Source: Candidatus Auribacterota bacterium (GTDB taxonomy: Bacteria; Auribacterota; JAFGBW01; JAFGJP01). From it: DNA of 64,000 bases. The position numbers and the translations under genes were made by a program. Location of the stretch: assembly GCA_023144635.1 (NCBI GenBank), contig JAGLFH010000005.1, positions 1 to 64,000 of the forward strand, in the 5' to 3' direction. The first letter of the stretch is position 1. Every line of letters begins with the position of its first letter. The notes beneath the pieces are model-generated. The model saw only the letters and a program-made list of their open reading frames with translations, was not told where the DNA came from and did not search any database. This document shows, in pieces, positions 14,984-24,513 of this stretch.

Positions 14984-15517
14984 ATTTCAAAGAATGATAG
15001 ATCAAATAGAACAAGGATAAATGAAAACATAAGATGCAGTAATCTAAGGCTTATTGATGAAAACAGTACACAGCTTGGAGTAAAAAATATAAGAGAAGCC
15101 TTGGATCTTGCCAAAGAAAGAGGTCTTGACCTTGTAGAGATTGCAGCACAGGCTGACCCGCCAGTTTGCCGGATTATGGATTATGGTAAATACAGGTATG
15201 AGCAGTCAAAAAAAGAAAAACTGGCAAAGAAAAAACAGCATTTTATTAAAGTTAAAGAAATAAAAATGACTCCCAGAATCGATATACATGATTTTGAAAT
15301 AAAAGCTAGAAAGGCTCTAGAGTTTTTAGAGGAAGGAAACAAGGTAAAAGTCACTATCAGGTTTAGAGGCAGGGAGATGCTTCATAAAGAATTTGGAAAA
15401 CAGGTTATAGATAACCTTATTAAAGCGGTAGAAGAACATGGGGCTCTCGAGAGCGGCGCAAAAATGGCAGGAAGACAAATGTCAGCAGTTATAAGCCCTA
15501 AGAGCACGCCGAAATAG
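14984..15517 (+). CDS. infC: Translation initiation factor IF-3, AUU start
   Basis: Checks start-codon and initiator-tRNA choice on the 30S subunit. The ORF track uses GTG 14975, but that codon lies inside the Shine-Dalgarno AGGAGGTGAT (14970-14979). An in-frame ATT at 14984, 8 bases after AGGAGG, gives (M)SKNDRSNRTRINENIR. AUU is the classic infC start, which lets IF3 repress its own synthesis. N-domain INENIRCSNLRLIDEN and DLVEIAAQADPPVCRIMDYGKYRYE, and C-domain KEIKMTPRIDIHDFEIKARKA, are typical. Followed by rpmI and rplT. Confidence 0.93.
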   Translation: MSKNDRSNRTRINENIRCSNLRLIDENSTQLGVKNIREALDLAKERGLDLVEIAAQADPPVCRIMDYGKYRYEQSKKEKLAKKKQHFIKVKEIKMTPRIDIHDFEIKARKALEFLEEGNKVKVTIRFRGREMLHKEFGKQVIDNLIKAVEEHGALESGAKMAGRQMSAVISPKSTPK

Positions 15518-15532
15518 AAAGGAACAGATACA

Positions 15533-15727
15533 ATGCCAAAGATGAAAACATGTAAAAGTGCTGCTAAGCGTTTTAAAAAAACAGCCAAGGGTAAAGTAAA
15601 GAGAAATCAGGCTTTTACAAGCCATTTATTATCAGGAAAGAGTCAAAAGAGAAAAAGGAACTTACGTAAAAGGACACTGGTAAGTGCTTCGGATATGAAA
15701 AGAATTGCAACTCTTTTGCCATATTAA
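15533..15727 (+). CDS. rpmI: Large ribosomal subunit protein bL35
   Basis: A 64-residue basic protein, [23 protein letters not shown]...[16 protein letters not shown], typical in sequence and size. AAAGGAAC precedes its ATG. It lies 15 bases after infC and 15 before rplT in the standard order. Confidence 0.96.
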   Translation: MPKMKTCKSAAKRFKKTAKGKVKRNQAFTSHLLSGKSQKRKRNLRKRTLVSASDMKRIATLLPY

Positions 15728-15742
15728 AATTTGGAGGAAATA

Positions 15743-16096
15743 ATGGGTCGCGTAACAGTATCAGTACAAACAAGAGCAAGAAGAAAAAAAGTTTTAAAAC
15801 TGGCAAAAGGTTTTACCGGAGGCAGAAAAACTCTTTTTAAGAACGCTAAAGAAACACTTCAGCGTGCAATGGTTTTTAATTACCGGGACAGAAAAGTAAA
15901 AAAAAGAAATATGCGTGGGTTATGGATAACAAGAATATCCATCGCTTCAAAAGAAAATGGTTTGAATTATTCTCAGTTAATGAATGGCCTTTTAAAATCA
16001 GACATCAGATTAAATAGAAAGATTCTGGCCGATTTAGCCGTTAAAGATAAAGAAACATTTAAAAAACTGATAGAAGCAGCAAAAGAAAGCGCATAG
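15743..16096 (+). CDS. rplT: Large ribosomal subunit protein bL20
   Basis: A 117-residue rRNA-binding protein with GRVTVSVQTRARRKKVLKLAKG and FKNAKETLQRAMVFNYRDRK. The start is ATG 15743, six bases after GGAGG; the ORF track begins at an upstream TTG inside the gap. L20 often represses its own operon by binding the leader mRNA. Confidence 0.96.
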   Translation: MGRVTVSVQTRARRKKVLKLAKGFTGGRKTLFKNAKETLQRAMVFNYRDRKVKKRNMRGLWITRISIASKENGLNYSQLMNGLLKSDIRLNRKILADLAVKDKETFKKLIEAAKESA

Positions 16097-16121
16097 AATA
16101 ATTCTTTTTATTCTTTTTTTT
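16095..16121 (+). terminator. AT-rich hairpin with T-run after rplT
   Basis: AGAATAA / TTATTCT with loop TTCTTT, followed by seven T. The left arm includes the last two bases of the rplT stop codon. The stem has low G+C, so it may be a weak terminator or partial read-through into pheS. Confidence 0.45.
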
Positions 16122-16172
16122 CTGTCTCCTGTATGATGCCCAAAAAGGAGCAATAATAACAGGAGTTTAATT

Positions 16173-17195
16173 GTGTCTGATCTTCAAGAAAGAATAGAAA
16201 ATATAGAAAAAGAGTTTTTAGAAAGAATATCCTCTTGTGAAAATTCCAGTGATTTAGAAAATATCAGGATTCATTATCTTTCCAGAAATGGCATATTGAA
16301 TAGTGAGATCCTTAAGAATCTATCACAGCTTTCAAAAGATGATCGCCCTGTGATAGGCGGTCTTGCAAATAAGCTGAAAAAAAAGTTGGAATTACTTCTA
16401 AAAGAAAAAAAAGATGCTTTTTCTTCTGAAATAGGTAGCTCAAAAGTAGATTTGGATCTTACTCTTCCTGGAAGAAGATCTTTTATCGGAAAGCTGCACC
16501 CCCTTACTTTAACTATGAACCGTATCAAAGAAATATTCGTTGATATGGGGTTTTCAATAGCAGAAGGGCCTGATATAGAAACAGAGTATTATAACTTTGA
16601 TTCCCTTAACTTTCCACAAAACCACCCGGCAAAAGATATGCATGATACTTTTTATCTTGAGGATGGTAAGCTTTTAAGAACACATACTTCTCCGGTTCAG
16701 ATACGCTTGATGGAAAAGAAAAAACCTCCGCTTAGATATATAATGCCAGGTAAAGTATATAGATGTGATTCTGATGTTTCACATTCTTTGATGTTCAATC
16801 AAGTAGAAGGACTAGTGATAGGAGAAAACGTTAATTTTTCGCATCTTAAATATGTACTTCATGAGTTTGCAAGAGCAATATTCCATAAAGATGCTGAAGT
16901 AAGGTTTAGGCCAAGTTATTTTCCTTTTACAGAACCCAGTGCAGAAGTTGATATTACATGTGTTATTTGTAAAGGGAAAGGATGCAGGGTATGTAAAAAT
17001 ACAGGATGGATAGAAATACTTGGTGCAGGTATGGTCGATCCGAATGTCTTTAAATCTGTTGGAATAGATCCTGAAAAATATACTGGATATGCTTTTGGTA
17101 TGGGAGTTGAAAGAATTGCTATGCTTGTCTACAGTATAGATGATATTAGATTATTTTTTGAAAATAACCTGGAGTTTACAAAGCAGTTTTCATAA
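16173..17195 (+). CDS. pheS: Phenylalanyl-tRNA synthetase alpha subunit
   Basis: Catalytic subunit of the alpha2-beta2 enzyme. GTG start with AGGAG 7 bases before. N-terminal coiled coil, then motif 1 region HPLTLTMNRIKEIFVDMGFSIAEGPDIE, NFPQNHPAKDMHDTFYL, LLRTHTSPVQIR (motif 2), and GFGMGVERIAML-like AFGMGVERIAMLVY (motif 3). At 340 residues the length is normal. A zinc-like CVICKGKGCRVC lies before the end, typical of many PheS proteins. Confidence 0.95.
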   Translation: MSDLQERIENIEKEFLERISSCENSSDLENIRIHYLSRNGILNSEILKNLSQLSKDDRPVIGGLANKLKKKLELLLKEKKDAFSSEIGSSKVDLDLTLPGRRSFIGKLHPLTLTMNRIKEIFVDMGFSIAEGPDIETEYYNFDSLNFPQNHPAKDMHDTFYLEDGKLLRTHTSPVQIRLMEKKKPPLRYIMPGKVYRCDSDVSHSLMFNQVEGLVIGENVNFSHLKYVLHEFARAIFHKDAEVRFRPSYFPFTEPSAEVDITCVICKGKGCRVCKNTGWIEILGAGMVDPNVFKSVGIDPEKYTGYAFGMGVERIAMLVYSIDDIRLFFENNLEFTKQFS

Positions 17196-17208
17196 GAGGT
17201 CGTGTTTT

Positions 17209-19620
17209 ATGCGTTTGAGTTTAAAATGGTTACAGGAATTTTTTAAAGAACCTGTTGATGCTGAGGGGGTTGCCCGTGATCTTACTATGCTTGGTATAGA
17301 AGTGGAGAATATAATAAATATTTCTCCGATCATGGATAATATTGTTACTGCAAGAATAGATGAAATTTCAAGACATCCAAATGCCGATAAATTAAGTTTA
17401 TGCAAGGTTTTTGATGGACAAGATGTCTTTGATATAGTATGCGGTGCCAAAAATATTAGTGAAAAAGATATTGTGCCGCTTGCCAAGATAGGTGCGCAGC
17501 TGCCAAACGGAATTAAAATCAAAAAAACAAAAATAAGAGGAGAAACATCTATTGGTATGCTTTGTTCAGAAGTCGAACTTGCACTTGGTTCAGACAAAAG
17601 CGGAATATTTATCCTTGCCAAAGACGCAGAAATAGGAAAACCTCTTAAAGATATACTTGATCTTAATGACACTGTTTTAGAAATATCTGTAACTCCTAAT
17701 AGGGGGGATTGTCTTTCAGTTAAAGGTCTTGTCCGTGAATTATATACTCTAAAAGGAATACCTTTCAATACTGCAAAATTCCTTAGAGGTATTTCTATCC
17801 CTTTTACTGCAAAACTTGATGATGAATATAAAATTAATATTGAGGATAAAGATCTTTGTTCTAATTATGGCTATAGTATCGTTAAGGGTATATCAATAGG
17901 TCCTTCACCATTTAATATAAGATACCGGCTTAACAATTGCGGGATTAGGCCTATTAATAATATAGTTGATATTACAAATTATGTAATGCTTGAACTTGGA
18001 CATCCAATGCATGCTTTTGATCTGGATAAATTAAGAGGCAAAAATATTATTGTAAGAAAGAGCAAAAAAGGAGAGAAGTTGCGTTCTCTTGATGGTAATG
18101 AACATATATTGCATGATGAACATTTGTTAATTGCTGATGATTCAGGTGCAATCGCCATAGCAGGAGTTATGGGTGGAGAGAATACGCAAGTAACAGATGA
18201 TACTAAAAATATTTTATTTGAGTGTGCTTCTTTTGATCCTGCATCAGTTAGAAAAACATCAAAAGCACTTAATCTTTCTTCTGAATCTTCTTACCGGTTT
18301 GAAAGAGGTATAGACTATTCAGATATTGCTGAATCTAGCATAAAAGCCTGTGAACTTTTGTTTGAATCATCTTCAAATAAAAATGCAACATTTTCATCTA
18401 TAATGGAAGAAAAGGGTAATGTAGAAAAACAAAAAAATATTGTTTTGAGGCCGGTAAGATGTGAAAGGCTTTTGGGTATAAAAATAACTGATGAAAAAAT
18501 AAATGATATTTTAAACGGTCTTGGTTTTTTACCGAAAAATGACAATAAAGGAAATTTTTTATGTACTGTTCCTCCCTTTAGGACTATGGATGTTGAAAGG
18601 GAAATAGACATAATCGAAGAATTAGCAAGAGTTTATGGATATGAAAATATAAATGAAAAAGAAGAAATAAGTAATTTGGCTTACAAAAATCCGCTAAAAG
18701 CAGAGTCCATAAGAAGTCAGATAATGGATGTGATGACTTTTCAAGGTTTTGATGAAGTCATCAGCTACTGTTTTGTTTCAAAAAAGGAATCTGAGCTATT
18801 TACTGAAAAAATGGATGAAGTCCTTAAGTTAAAGAATCCCTTAAGTGAAGATCTCGGCTATATGAGAACCAGTCTTATTCCATCTATATGTAAAATAGTG
18901 GCTACAAATGTCCACTATGGTTCTCAAAATATAAAGATTTTTGAAATAGGTAAAACATATCATGCACGAAATAATGATATGCATTTAGAAAAGACATTTC
19001 TTGTCTTTGCTATTACAGGCATCCTTGAAAGTCATAATCCATTTGCAGATAATAGACCTTATGATTTTTATGATCTTAAAGGAGTTGTTGAGTGTTTAAG
19101 GGACGATCTAGGGCTTGCTATTGAGTTTTCTGAATCAACTAAAGCCGCTTACTTAGATGAACAATGTCTTCAAATAAAGCTTGGTGAGGAAGTTATTGGT
19201 CTTTTATCCAAGATAAATAATAAGATCCTTAGTGACCATTATGATATTGATAGGGATGTTTTCTATTGCCAGATAAATATAGATAACATCCCTGTTTTCA
19301 ATACATTTGATAATAAATGCAAACCATTGAAGCGATTTCCTTCAGTTATCAATGACATTTCATTTCTTGTTAAGAATAAAATCGAACATAAAGATATTGA
19401 GAGATCAATAAAGCTGCTTAATATAAAAGAACTTGAAAATATTGAGATATATGATATTTTTGAAGGGAAAAGCATACCCAAAGGTAAGAAAAGCATGGCT
19501 TACCGTTTGCGCTTTCGTTCTGGGAAAAGGACACTTAAAGGAGAAGAAGTAAGATTGAAAGTAGAAAAAATAATCTCAAGGCTTAAGAAAGATTTTGAGA
19601 TTGAACTTAGAACATTATAA
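17209..19620 (+). CDS. pheT: Phenylalanyl-tRNA synthetase beta subunit
   Basis: An 804-residue partner of PheS. ATG 17209 gives the usual RLSLKWLQEFF start; the ORF track adds 23 residues that run back into pheS. Order: tRNA-binding OB domain (VTARIDEISRHPNADKLSLCKV), B3/B4 editing region (SVTPNRGDCLSVKGLVREL), B5 and catalytic-like core (LARVYGYENI, NPLSEDLGYMRTSL), and C-terminal anticodon-binding FDX-ACB domain (KRFPSVINDISFLV). Thirteen bases after pheS; clearly co-translated. Confidence 0.95.
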   Translation: MRLSLKWLQEFFKEPVDAEGVARDLTMLGIEVENIINISPIMDNIVTARIDEISRHPNADKLSLCKVFDGQDVFDIVCGAKNISEKDIVPLAKIGAQLPNGIKIKKTKIRGETSIGMLCSEVELALGSDKSGIFILAKDAEIGKPLKDILDLNDTVLEISVTPNRGDCLSVKGLVRELYTLKGIPFNTAKFLRGISIPFTAKLDDEYKINIEDKDLCSNYGYSIVKGISIGPSPFNIRYRLNNCGIRPINNIVDITNYVMLELGHPMHAFDLDKLRGKNIIVRKSKKGEKLRSLDGNEHILHDEHLLIADDSGAIAIAGVMGGENTQVTDDTKNILFECASFDPASVRKTSKALNLSSESSYRFERGIDYSDIAESSIKACELLFESSSNKNATFSSIMEEKGNVEKQKNIVLRPVRCERLLGIKITDEKINDILNGLGFLPKNDNKGNFLCTVPPFRTMDVEREIDIIEELARVYGYENINEKEEISNLAYKNPLKAESIRSQIMDVMTFQGFDEVISYCFVSKKESELFTEKMDEVLKLKNPLSEDLGYMRTSLIPSICKIVATNVHYGSQNIKIFEIGKTYHARNNDMHLEKTFLVFAITGILESHNPFADNRPYDFYDLKGVVECLRDDLGLAIEFSESTKAAYLDEQCLQIKLGEEVIGLLSKINNKILSDHYDIDRDVFYCQINIDNIPVFNTFDNKCKPLKRFPSVINDISFLVKNKIEHKDIERSIKLLNIKELENIEIYDIFEGKSIPKGKKSMAYRLRFRSGKRTLKGEEVRLKVEKIISRLKKDFEIELRTL

Positions 19621-19650
19621 GGATGTTTGACATAGAAGAGTTGGTAAAAG

Positions 19651-19932
19651 ATGAAAAAAGGCACAATAAAGGTCAATATTTTCGGTCAGGAGTATCCAAT
19701 AGTTGGTGATGAGGATGAGTCATACATAAATGAATTGGCTCAGGCTGTTGATGGTGAGATGAAAAAAAACTCTGATGCGGCTCCTATGCTGCCAGCAAGC
19801 AGAATAGCAGTCCTGACTTGTCTTAATATCATGGACAGGTATATGAAATATAAGAAAAAACAGCAAAAAGAACTCCAGGAAATAATGGTCCGCTGCGATG
19901 CCCTTCTCGACAAGATCAATAAGGGGAAATGA
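19651..19932 (+). CDS. zapA: Cell division protein ZapA
   Basis: Cytoplasmic FtsZ-ring stabiliser. TIKVNIFGQEYPIVGDEDESYINELAQAVDGEM is the N-terminal globular domain, followed by SRIAVLTCLNIMDRYMKYKKKQQKELQEI as the coiled-coil helix. At 93 residues the length is typical. Its place upstream of 6S RNA and 5-FCL is conserved in many bacteria. Confidence 0.9.
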   Translation: MKKGTIKVNIFGQEYPIVGDEDESYINELAQAVDGEMKKNSDAAPMLPASRIAVLTCLNIMDRYMKYKKKQQKELQEIMVRCDALLDKINKGK

Positions 19933-19988
19933 TAAAAAAACATTGATTTTCAAGTATTAAAATGATATAATTAATATATATAAAATAC

Positions 19989-20017
19989 TTGATATTTGAA
20001 AATTGATTTTGTTAATA
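19989..20017 (+). promoter_or_regulatory. Promoter of 6S RNA
   Basis: TTGATA (19989-19994), a 17-base spacer and TTAATA (20012-20017) precede the 6S RNA 5' end by 5-7 bases. The left part overlaps an inverted repeat (TCAAGTATT ... AATACTTGA) that begins just after zapA. Confidence 0.5.
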
Positions 20018-20019
20018 AT

Positions 20020-20200
20020 CCCTGCTTTGTTCGTCAGAGCTCAATTACATCTTTGAACCAACATATTTTTAATGGGAGCTAATAGACCACCCGGGATGAG
20101 AACCATCTTAAGTACGGTTCCATGAACGGATTGGTGAAGCACCCACCTGTAGTTACCGGGTTCAAGAGATATTGATTCAACGGCAAAAGCAGGGTTTTTT
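20020..20200 (+). ncRNA. ssrS: 6S RNA
   Basis: A roughly 180-base RNA that mimics an open promoter and binds the sigma-70 holoenzyme. The ends pair (CCCTGCTTTG near 20020 with CAAAAGCAGGG ending at 20194), followed by a T-run serving as terminator. Internal hallmarks are CTTTGAACC, GGTGAAGCACCC, CCTGTAGTTACCGGGTTCAAG and ACGGCAAAAGC. It sits between zapA and the rarA/5-FCL pair, the classic synteny. The exact 5' base is estimated. Confidence 0.9.
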
Positions 20201-20228
20201 TATTTTATGATATTTTAGGATATATTTT

Positions 20229-21542
20229 ATGGATGATATTTCACTTTTTTCAGAAATTGATAACAAGAAAAGCTCTTTGTCAAGACCTTTGGCTTATCGG
20301 ATGCGGCCATGCTCTTTTGATGATTTTATAGGGCAGGAAAACATACTGGGTAAGGATAAACTGCTTCGTCGGATGATCTTAAACGATTGTCTGCAATCAG
20401 TTATACTATGGGGGCCTCCGGGAAGCGGAAAAAATTCTCTGGCATCTTTAATGGCTTTTCTTACAAAGAGAGAATTTGTATCAATAAATGCAGTAGAATC
20501 AAATACAAATGCTTTAAGAAAAACAGCACAAAATGCACGTTATAATCTTAATCATTTAAACAAACGAACTCTGCTTTTTATTGATGAGATTCACAGGTTT
20601 AATAAAGCACAGCAAGATCTTCTCCTTCCTTATGTCGAAGAGGGTGATCTTACACTTATAGGTGCAACCACCCATAATCCTGTTTTTTCTCTTATTACAG
20701 CCTTAAGGTCAAGATCTCATATATTTGAGCTCAAACCGTTAAGAAAAAGCGATATAAGGATTATATTGATAAATGCATTACAATCTATAAATAAAGACAA
20801 AAAAGATAAAGTAACTGTTAGTGATGATGTTATTGATAGAATTGCAGATAGATGCGGTGGAGATGCACGTATTGCGCTTAATACGTTAGAGTTGTCTTTA
20901 CAAACTTATCATAAGACTGCTCCCATAACTGTTGATGTTATAGATGAATGTTTGCCTCATGCTGTTGTAAAATATGATAAAGATGAGTCAGAACATTATG
21001 ATACTATTTCGATTTTTATTAAAAGTATGAGAGGATCGGACCCTGATGCTGCTGTTTTTTGGCTGGGGAAAATGCTTGCCTCTGGAGAAGATCCTTTATT
21101 TATTGCCCGCAGAATTGCAATATTTGCATCAGAAGATATTGGAATGGCTGATCCTCAAGCATTATTGATAGCAGATAGCTCAATGAGGCTTGTAGCTGAA
21201 ATTGGGATGCCGGAAGCAAGAATAATTCTGTCTCATGCTGTTATTTATATGTCAACAGCACTTAAGAGTAATGCTTCCTTTTCAGCGATCAATGCTGTTT
21301 TAAGCGATATTGAATCAAATGGTGTCGAAGATATCCCTGATTTTATAAGAAAAACGCCAAATAAAAATAATGAGAAATATTTATATTCTCATAATTATAA
21401 AGAAGGTATAACAGGACAGGATTACAGATCCGAGAAGAAGTTATATTATAACCCTAAAGATACCGGTTATGAATCTGTTATACGTAAAAGAATAGGACTA
21501 TGGAAAAAAATAAAAGCAAGAAACAGTTCAGACAGGATATAA
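20229..21542 (+). CDS. rarA: Replication-associated AAA+ ATPase RarA/MgsA
   Basis: A clamp-loader-like AAA+ protein acting at stalled replication forks. SRPLAYRMRPCSFDDFIGQENIL is the family N terminus. Walker B (LLFIDEIHRFNKAQQD), sensor 1 (IGATTHNP) and arginine finger (ALRSRSH) are present, and the C-terminal MgsA domain (DAAVFWLGKMLASGEDPLFIARRI...SEDIGMADPQAL) is full length. Oddity: Walker A reads WGPPGSGKNS, with Asn69 where Thr/Ser normally coordinates magnesium (AAT at 20433-20435). Overlaps the 5-FCL gene by 43 bases. Confidence 0.93.
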   Translation: MDDISLFSEIDNKKSSLSRPLAYRMRPCSFDDFIGQENILGKDKLLRRMILNDCLQSVILWGPPGSGKNSLASLMAFLTKREFVSINAVESNTNALRKTAQNARYNLNHLNKRTLLFIDEIHRFNKAQQDLLLPYVEEGDLTLIGATTHNPVFSLITALRSRSHIFELKPLRKSDIRIILINALQSINKDKKDKVTVSDDVIDRIADRCGGDARIALNTLELSLQTYHKTAPITVDVIDECLPHAVVKYDKDESEHYDTISIFIKSMRGSDPDAAVFWLGKMLASGEDPLFIARRIAIFASEDIGMADPQALLIADSSMRLVAEIGMPEARIILSHAVIYMSTALKSNASFSAINAVLSDIESNGVEDIPDFIRKTPNKNNEKYLYSHNYKEGITGQDYRSEKKLYYNPKDTGYESVIRKRIGLWKKIKARNSSDRI

Positions 21543-22078
21543 AGAATAAATTATTTTGTCTGGATAACAAGGAGGTGGTAGAGACTGGTAGTATCATAAT
21601 GAAAAAAATATTGGATCTGAAAAGATTTCAAAAGGCTAAAAAGGTTTTTACTTATATTGCGACAAAAGGTGAACCCAATACTCTTTTCTTATTGAAAGAA
21701 ATTTTAAACAAAAAAGAAGTATATGTTCCAAGATGTCTTGATAACGACAATATTACTGCAATAAGAATAAGAAGTTTTAAAGACCTTAGCAAAGGGAAAT
21801 ACGGTATTGCGGAACCAAAGCCGGATTTAACTGAGCTTTTTCATTGTGATAGTGAATCAATAATTCTTGTACCCGGAATAGTTTTTGACGAAAAAGGCCA
21901 CAGAATAGGACGGGGAAAAGGATGTTATGACAGGTATCTTGCGAGACAAAAAAAGAAATGCCCTGTTTGGGGAATATGTTTTGATTTTCAAATTTTAAAA
22001 TTGATTCCGTTTGATAGCTGGGATATAAAAATGACAGGTTTAATAACGGAAAAAAGGACTTTGTTGGAGATTGTTTAA
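21500..22078 (+). CDS. 5-formyltetrahydrofolate cyclo-ligase
   Basis: ATP-dependent conversion of 5-formyl-THF to methenyl-THF. VFTYIATKGEPNT, KYGIAEPKPD, and ILVPGIVFDEKGHRIGRGKGCYDRYL are the family's substrate and ATP sites, the last with Cys where Tyr is usual (GKGYYDR). At 192 residues the length is normal. The start lies 43 bases inside rarA with no strong ribosome site, so translation is likely coupled. The neighbourhood zapA-6S-5-FCL is conserved, as with ygfA of E. coli. Confidence 0.9.
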   Translation: MEKNKSKKQFRQDIKNKLFCLDNKEVVETGSIIMKKILDLKRFQKAKKVFTYIATKGEPNTLFLLKEILNKKEVYVPRCLDNDNITAIRIRSFKDLSKGKYGIAEPKPDLTELFHCDSESIILVPGIVFDEKGHRIGRGKGCYDRYLARQKKKCPVWGICFDFQILKLIPFDSWDIKMTGLITEKRTLLEIV

Positions 22079-22118
22079 CATATATTGACATATATTTATA
22101 TAGATAAGGAGGTTTAGA

Positions 22119-23690
22119 ATGTTAGATATGATAAAGGAACACATTACAATTGTATTTTTTTTAGTATCTTTTATAAGTGTTGTTCTCGGATATATTTTAA
22201 ATAAAATATTCTATGAATCAAAAATAGGTAAGGCAAAAAAAAGATCCGAAGCTATTTTAGAAGAAGCAAAAAAAGAATCACAGACAACAATAAAAGAGGG
22301 AAGATTAGAAGCAAGGGACTACATACATCAGGCACGGACAGATTTTGAGAAGGATACAAAAGAAAGACGTCATGAGCTTTATACCCTTGAAAAAAGAGTA
22401 ATTCAAAAAGAAGAGAACCTTGATAGGAAAGCAACTAATTATGAAAGAAAAGAGATGGAAATCATTAAAAAAGAAGAAAGTGTTGCTTTAAAGGAAAAGG
22501 AGTTGGTGGAAAAGAAAAAGGAAGCTGAAATGATAATTGTGGAGGAAAAAAACAATCTTCACAGAATATCCGGCCTCAACAAGGAAGAAGCAAAAAAAGA
22601 ACTTCTTCATATGATCGAATCTGATGTGAAAATGGAGGCTGCAGCTATTATTAACAGAGCAGAGCAGGATGCAAAGGATACATCTGAGAAAAAGGCGAGA
22701 AATATAATAAGCCTTGCTATACAAAGATGTGCGGTTGATCATATCAGTGATTCTGTCGTATCTTCTGTCCAGCTTCCAACTGATGAGATGAAGGGCCGTA
22801 TTATAGGACGTGAGGGAAGAAATATACGGGCTCTTGAAGCGGCTACAGGTATAAATATTATAATTGATGATACTCCTGAAGCTGTAATGGTTTCGGGGTT
22901 TGATAATGTTAGAAAAGAAATAGCAAAAATGGCACTTGAAAAACTTATTCTTGACGGTCGTATTCATCCTGCAAGAATTGAAGAAGTTGTTGAAAAATGC
23001 AGGAAAGAAATGAACCAGATAATTAAAGAGTATGGAGAACAGGCTGTTTTCGATGCAGGGATACATCCTGTCCATCCTGAAATAGTAAAACTGCTTGGAA
23101 GGCTTCATTTTAGGACAAGCTATGGGCAGAACGTTCTGCAGCACTCAATGGAAGCATGTTATATTATGGGAGTAATGGCTGCAGAGCTTGGTATTGATGA
23201 GAAAATGGCTAAAAGAGCCGGACTATTACATGATATAGGTAAAGCGGTAGATCATGAAATAGAAGGACCTCATGGTGTTATAGGTGCAGACCTTGCAAAA
23301 AAATATAAGGAGACTCCGGAAATCGTCCATGCAATACGGGCTCATCACGAAGACGAAGAGCCTAAGACAGTGCAAGCTGTACTTCTTATTGCAGCAGATG
23401 CTATGTCAGGTGCACGTCCGGGAGCACGCAGTGAAACACTGAACATGTACATAAAAAGACTGGAAGGCTTGGAAACGATATCAAGATCGTTCAAGGGAGT
23501 TGAGCAAGCATATGCAATGCAGGCAGGAAGAGAAATCAGAGTAATTGTTCAGCCTGAAAAAGTCGATGATAATGAATCTGTACAGCTTTCAAGAAATATT
23601 TCTAAGCGTATTGAGTCAGAAATGGATTATCCCGGACAGATAAAGGTAACTGTAGTTAGGGAGACAAGAGCTGTTGAATATGCAAAATGA
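22119..23690 (+). CDS. rny: Ribonuclease Y
   Basis: Membrane-bound endoribonuclease starting mRNA decay. One N-terminal transmembrane helix ([22 protein letters not shown]), a long Lys/Glu-rich coiled coil to about residue 200, a KH domain ([35 protein letters not shown]) and an HD domain ([22 protein letters not shown]). At 523 residues the length is normal. A strong AGGAGG ribosome site precedes ATG. Overlaps ymdB by 17 bases; the rny-ymdB pair is conserved. Confidence 0.96.
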   Translation: MLDMIKEHITIVFFLVSFISVVLGYILNKIFYESKIGKAKKRSEAILEEAKKESQTTIKEGRLEARDYIHQARTDFEKDTKERRHELYTLEKRVIQKEENLDRKATNYERKEMEIIKKEESVALKEKELVEKKKEAEMIIVEEKNNLHRISGLNKEEAKKELLHMIESDVKMEAAAIINRAEQDAKDTSEKKARNIISLAIQRCAVDHISDSVVSSVQLPTDEMKGRIIGREGRNIRALEAATGINIIIDDTPEAVMVSGFDNVRKEIAKMALEKLILDGRIHPARIEEVVEKCRKEMNQIIKEYGEQAVFDAGIHPVHPEIVKLLGRLHFRTSYGQNVLQHSMEACYIMGVMAAELGIDEKMAKRAGLLHDIGKAVDHEIEGPHGVIGADLAKKYKETPEIVHAIRAHHEDEEPKTVQAVLLIAADAMSGARPGARSETLNMYIKRLEGLETISRSFKGVEQAYAMQAGREIRVIVQPEKVDDNESVQLSRNISKRIESEMDYPGQIKVTVVRETRAVEYAK

Positions 23691-24513
23691 TATTTGTTTT
23701 AAATATGAAGACAGCTTGAAGGTTTTTGCGGCAGGAGACGTAGTAGGAAAACCTGGGCGACGTATTTTATCAGAGGTCATCCCTTCTCTAAAAAAGAAGG
23801 GATTTGATCTGATAATTGTAAATGGAGAAAATGCAGCCGGAGGATCCGGTATCACTCCGCAGATTGCCGACAAGATCTTTACTTATGGCGCAGATGTAAT
23901 AACAACAGGAGATCACTTTTTTAAAAATCAGAAGATTCTGGAAGACATTGATCGCTTTGAGTATTTATTAAGACCTCTTAACTTTCCTGAAGGGATACAG
24001 GGTAAAGGCTTTTGTGTTTACGGAAAAGATAATACACCTATTGCCGTTATTAATCTTTTGGGAAGGACATTTATAAATATAGGTAACTGTCCCTTTGAAG
24101 CAGTTAACAAGGTACTTGAGAAACTTCCTAAAGATATTAAATGCATAATAGTTGATTTTCATGCAGAAGCGACTTCAGAAAAAGTAGCTATGGGATGGTT
24201 TTTGGATGGCAGGATCAGTTTTTTATTTGGGACGCATACACATATACCTACTGCAGATGAAAAGATCCTGCCTAATGGTACAGGTTATATTACAGATATA
24301 GGAATGACAGGACCACTTAAATCTGTTTTAGGAAGAGAAATAAAACCTGTAATAAAACGCTTTACTAAACAGATTCCTGTTCGTTTCAAAATTGCACAGG
24401 AAGATCTGGCTTTACAGGGAATAATAGCTGAAATAGACAAAAAATCAGGGAAAACAGTTTCTATACAAAGAGTAAGTATCCCGTGTAATGATATGAGTTT
24501 TGAAGATGAATGA
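23674..24513 (+). CDS. ymdB: YmdB-family metallophosphoesterase
   Basis: A TIGR00282-type dinuclear metal phosphodiesterase; Bacillus YmdB cleaves 2',3'-cyclic nucleotides and affects biofilm. [44 protein letters not shown] and [28 protein letters not shown] are diagnostic. The third metal motif, usually GNH, reads TTGDHFFKN here, an Asn-to-Asp change at a metal ligand that may be a family variant. The first 15 residues run over the rny end; a later start is possible. Confidence 0.9.
   Translation: MNMQNDICFKYEDSLKVFAAGDVVGKPGRRILSEVIPSLKKKGFDLIIVNGENAAGGSGITPQIADKIFTYGADVITTGDHFFKNQKILEDIDRFEYLLRPLNFPEGIQGKGFCVYGKDNTPIAVINLLGRTFINIGNCPFEAVNKVLEKLPKDIKCIIVDFHAEATSEKVAMGWFLDGRISFLFGTHTHIPTADEKILPNGTGYITDIGMTGPLKSVLGREIKPVIKRFTKQIPVRFKIAQEDLALQGIIAEIDKKSGKTVSIQRVSIPCNDMSFEDE

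Noticed and set aside
20049-20200. Possible group I intron or riboswitch in the zapA-rarA gap
   Set aside because: The paired ends and motifs fit 6S RNA better.
22488-23144. 218-codon minus-strand ORF inside rny
   Set aside because: Antisense shadow; rny is clearly the gene and the antisense sequence is Phe/Tyr-rich noise.
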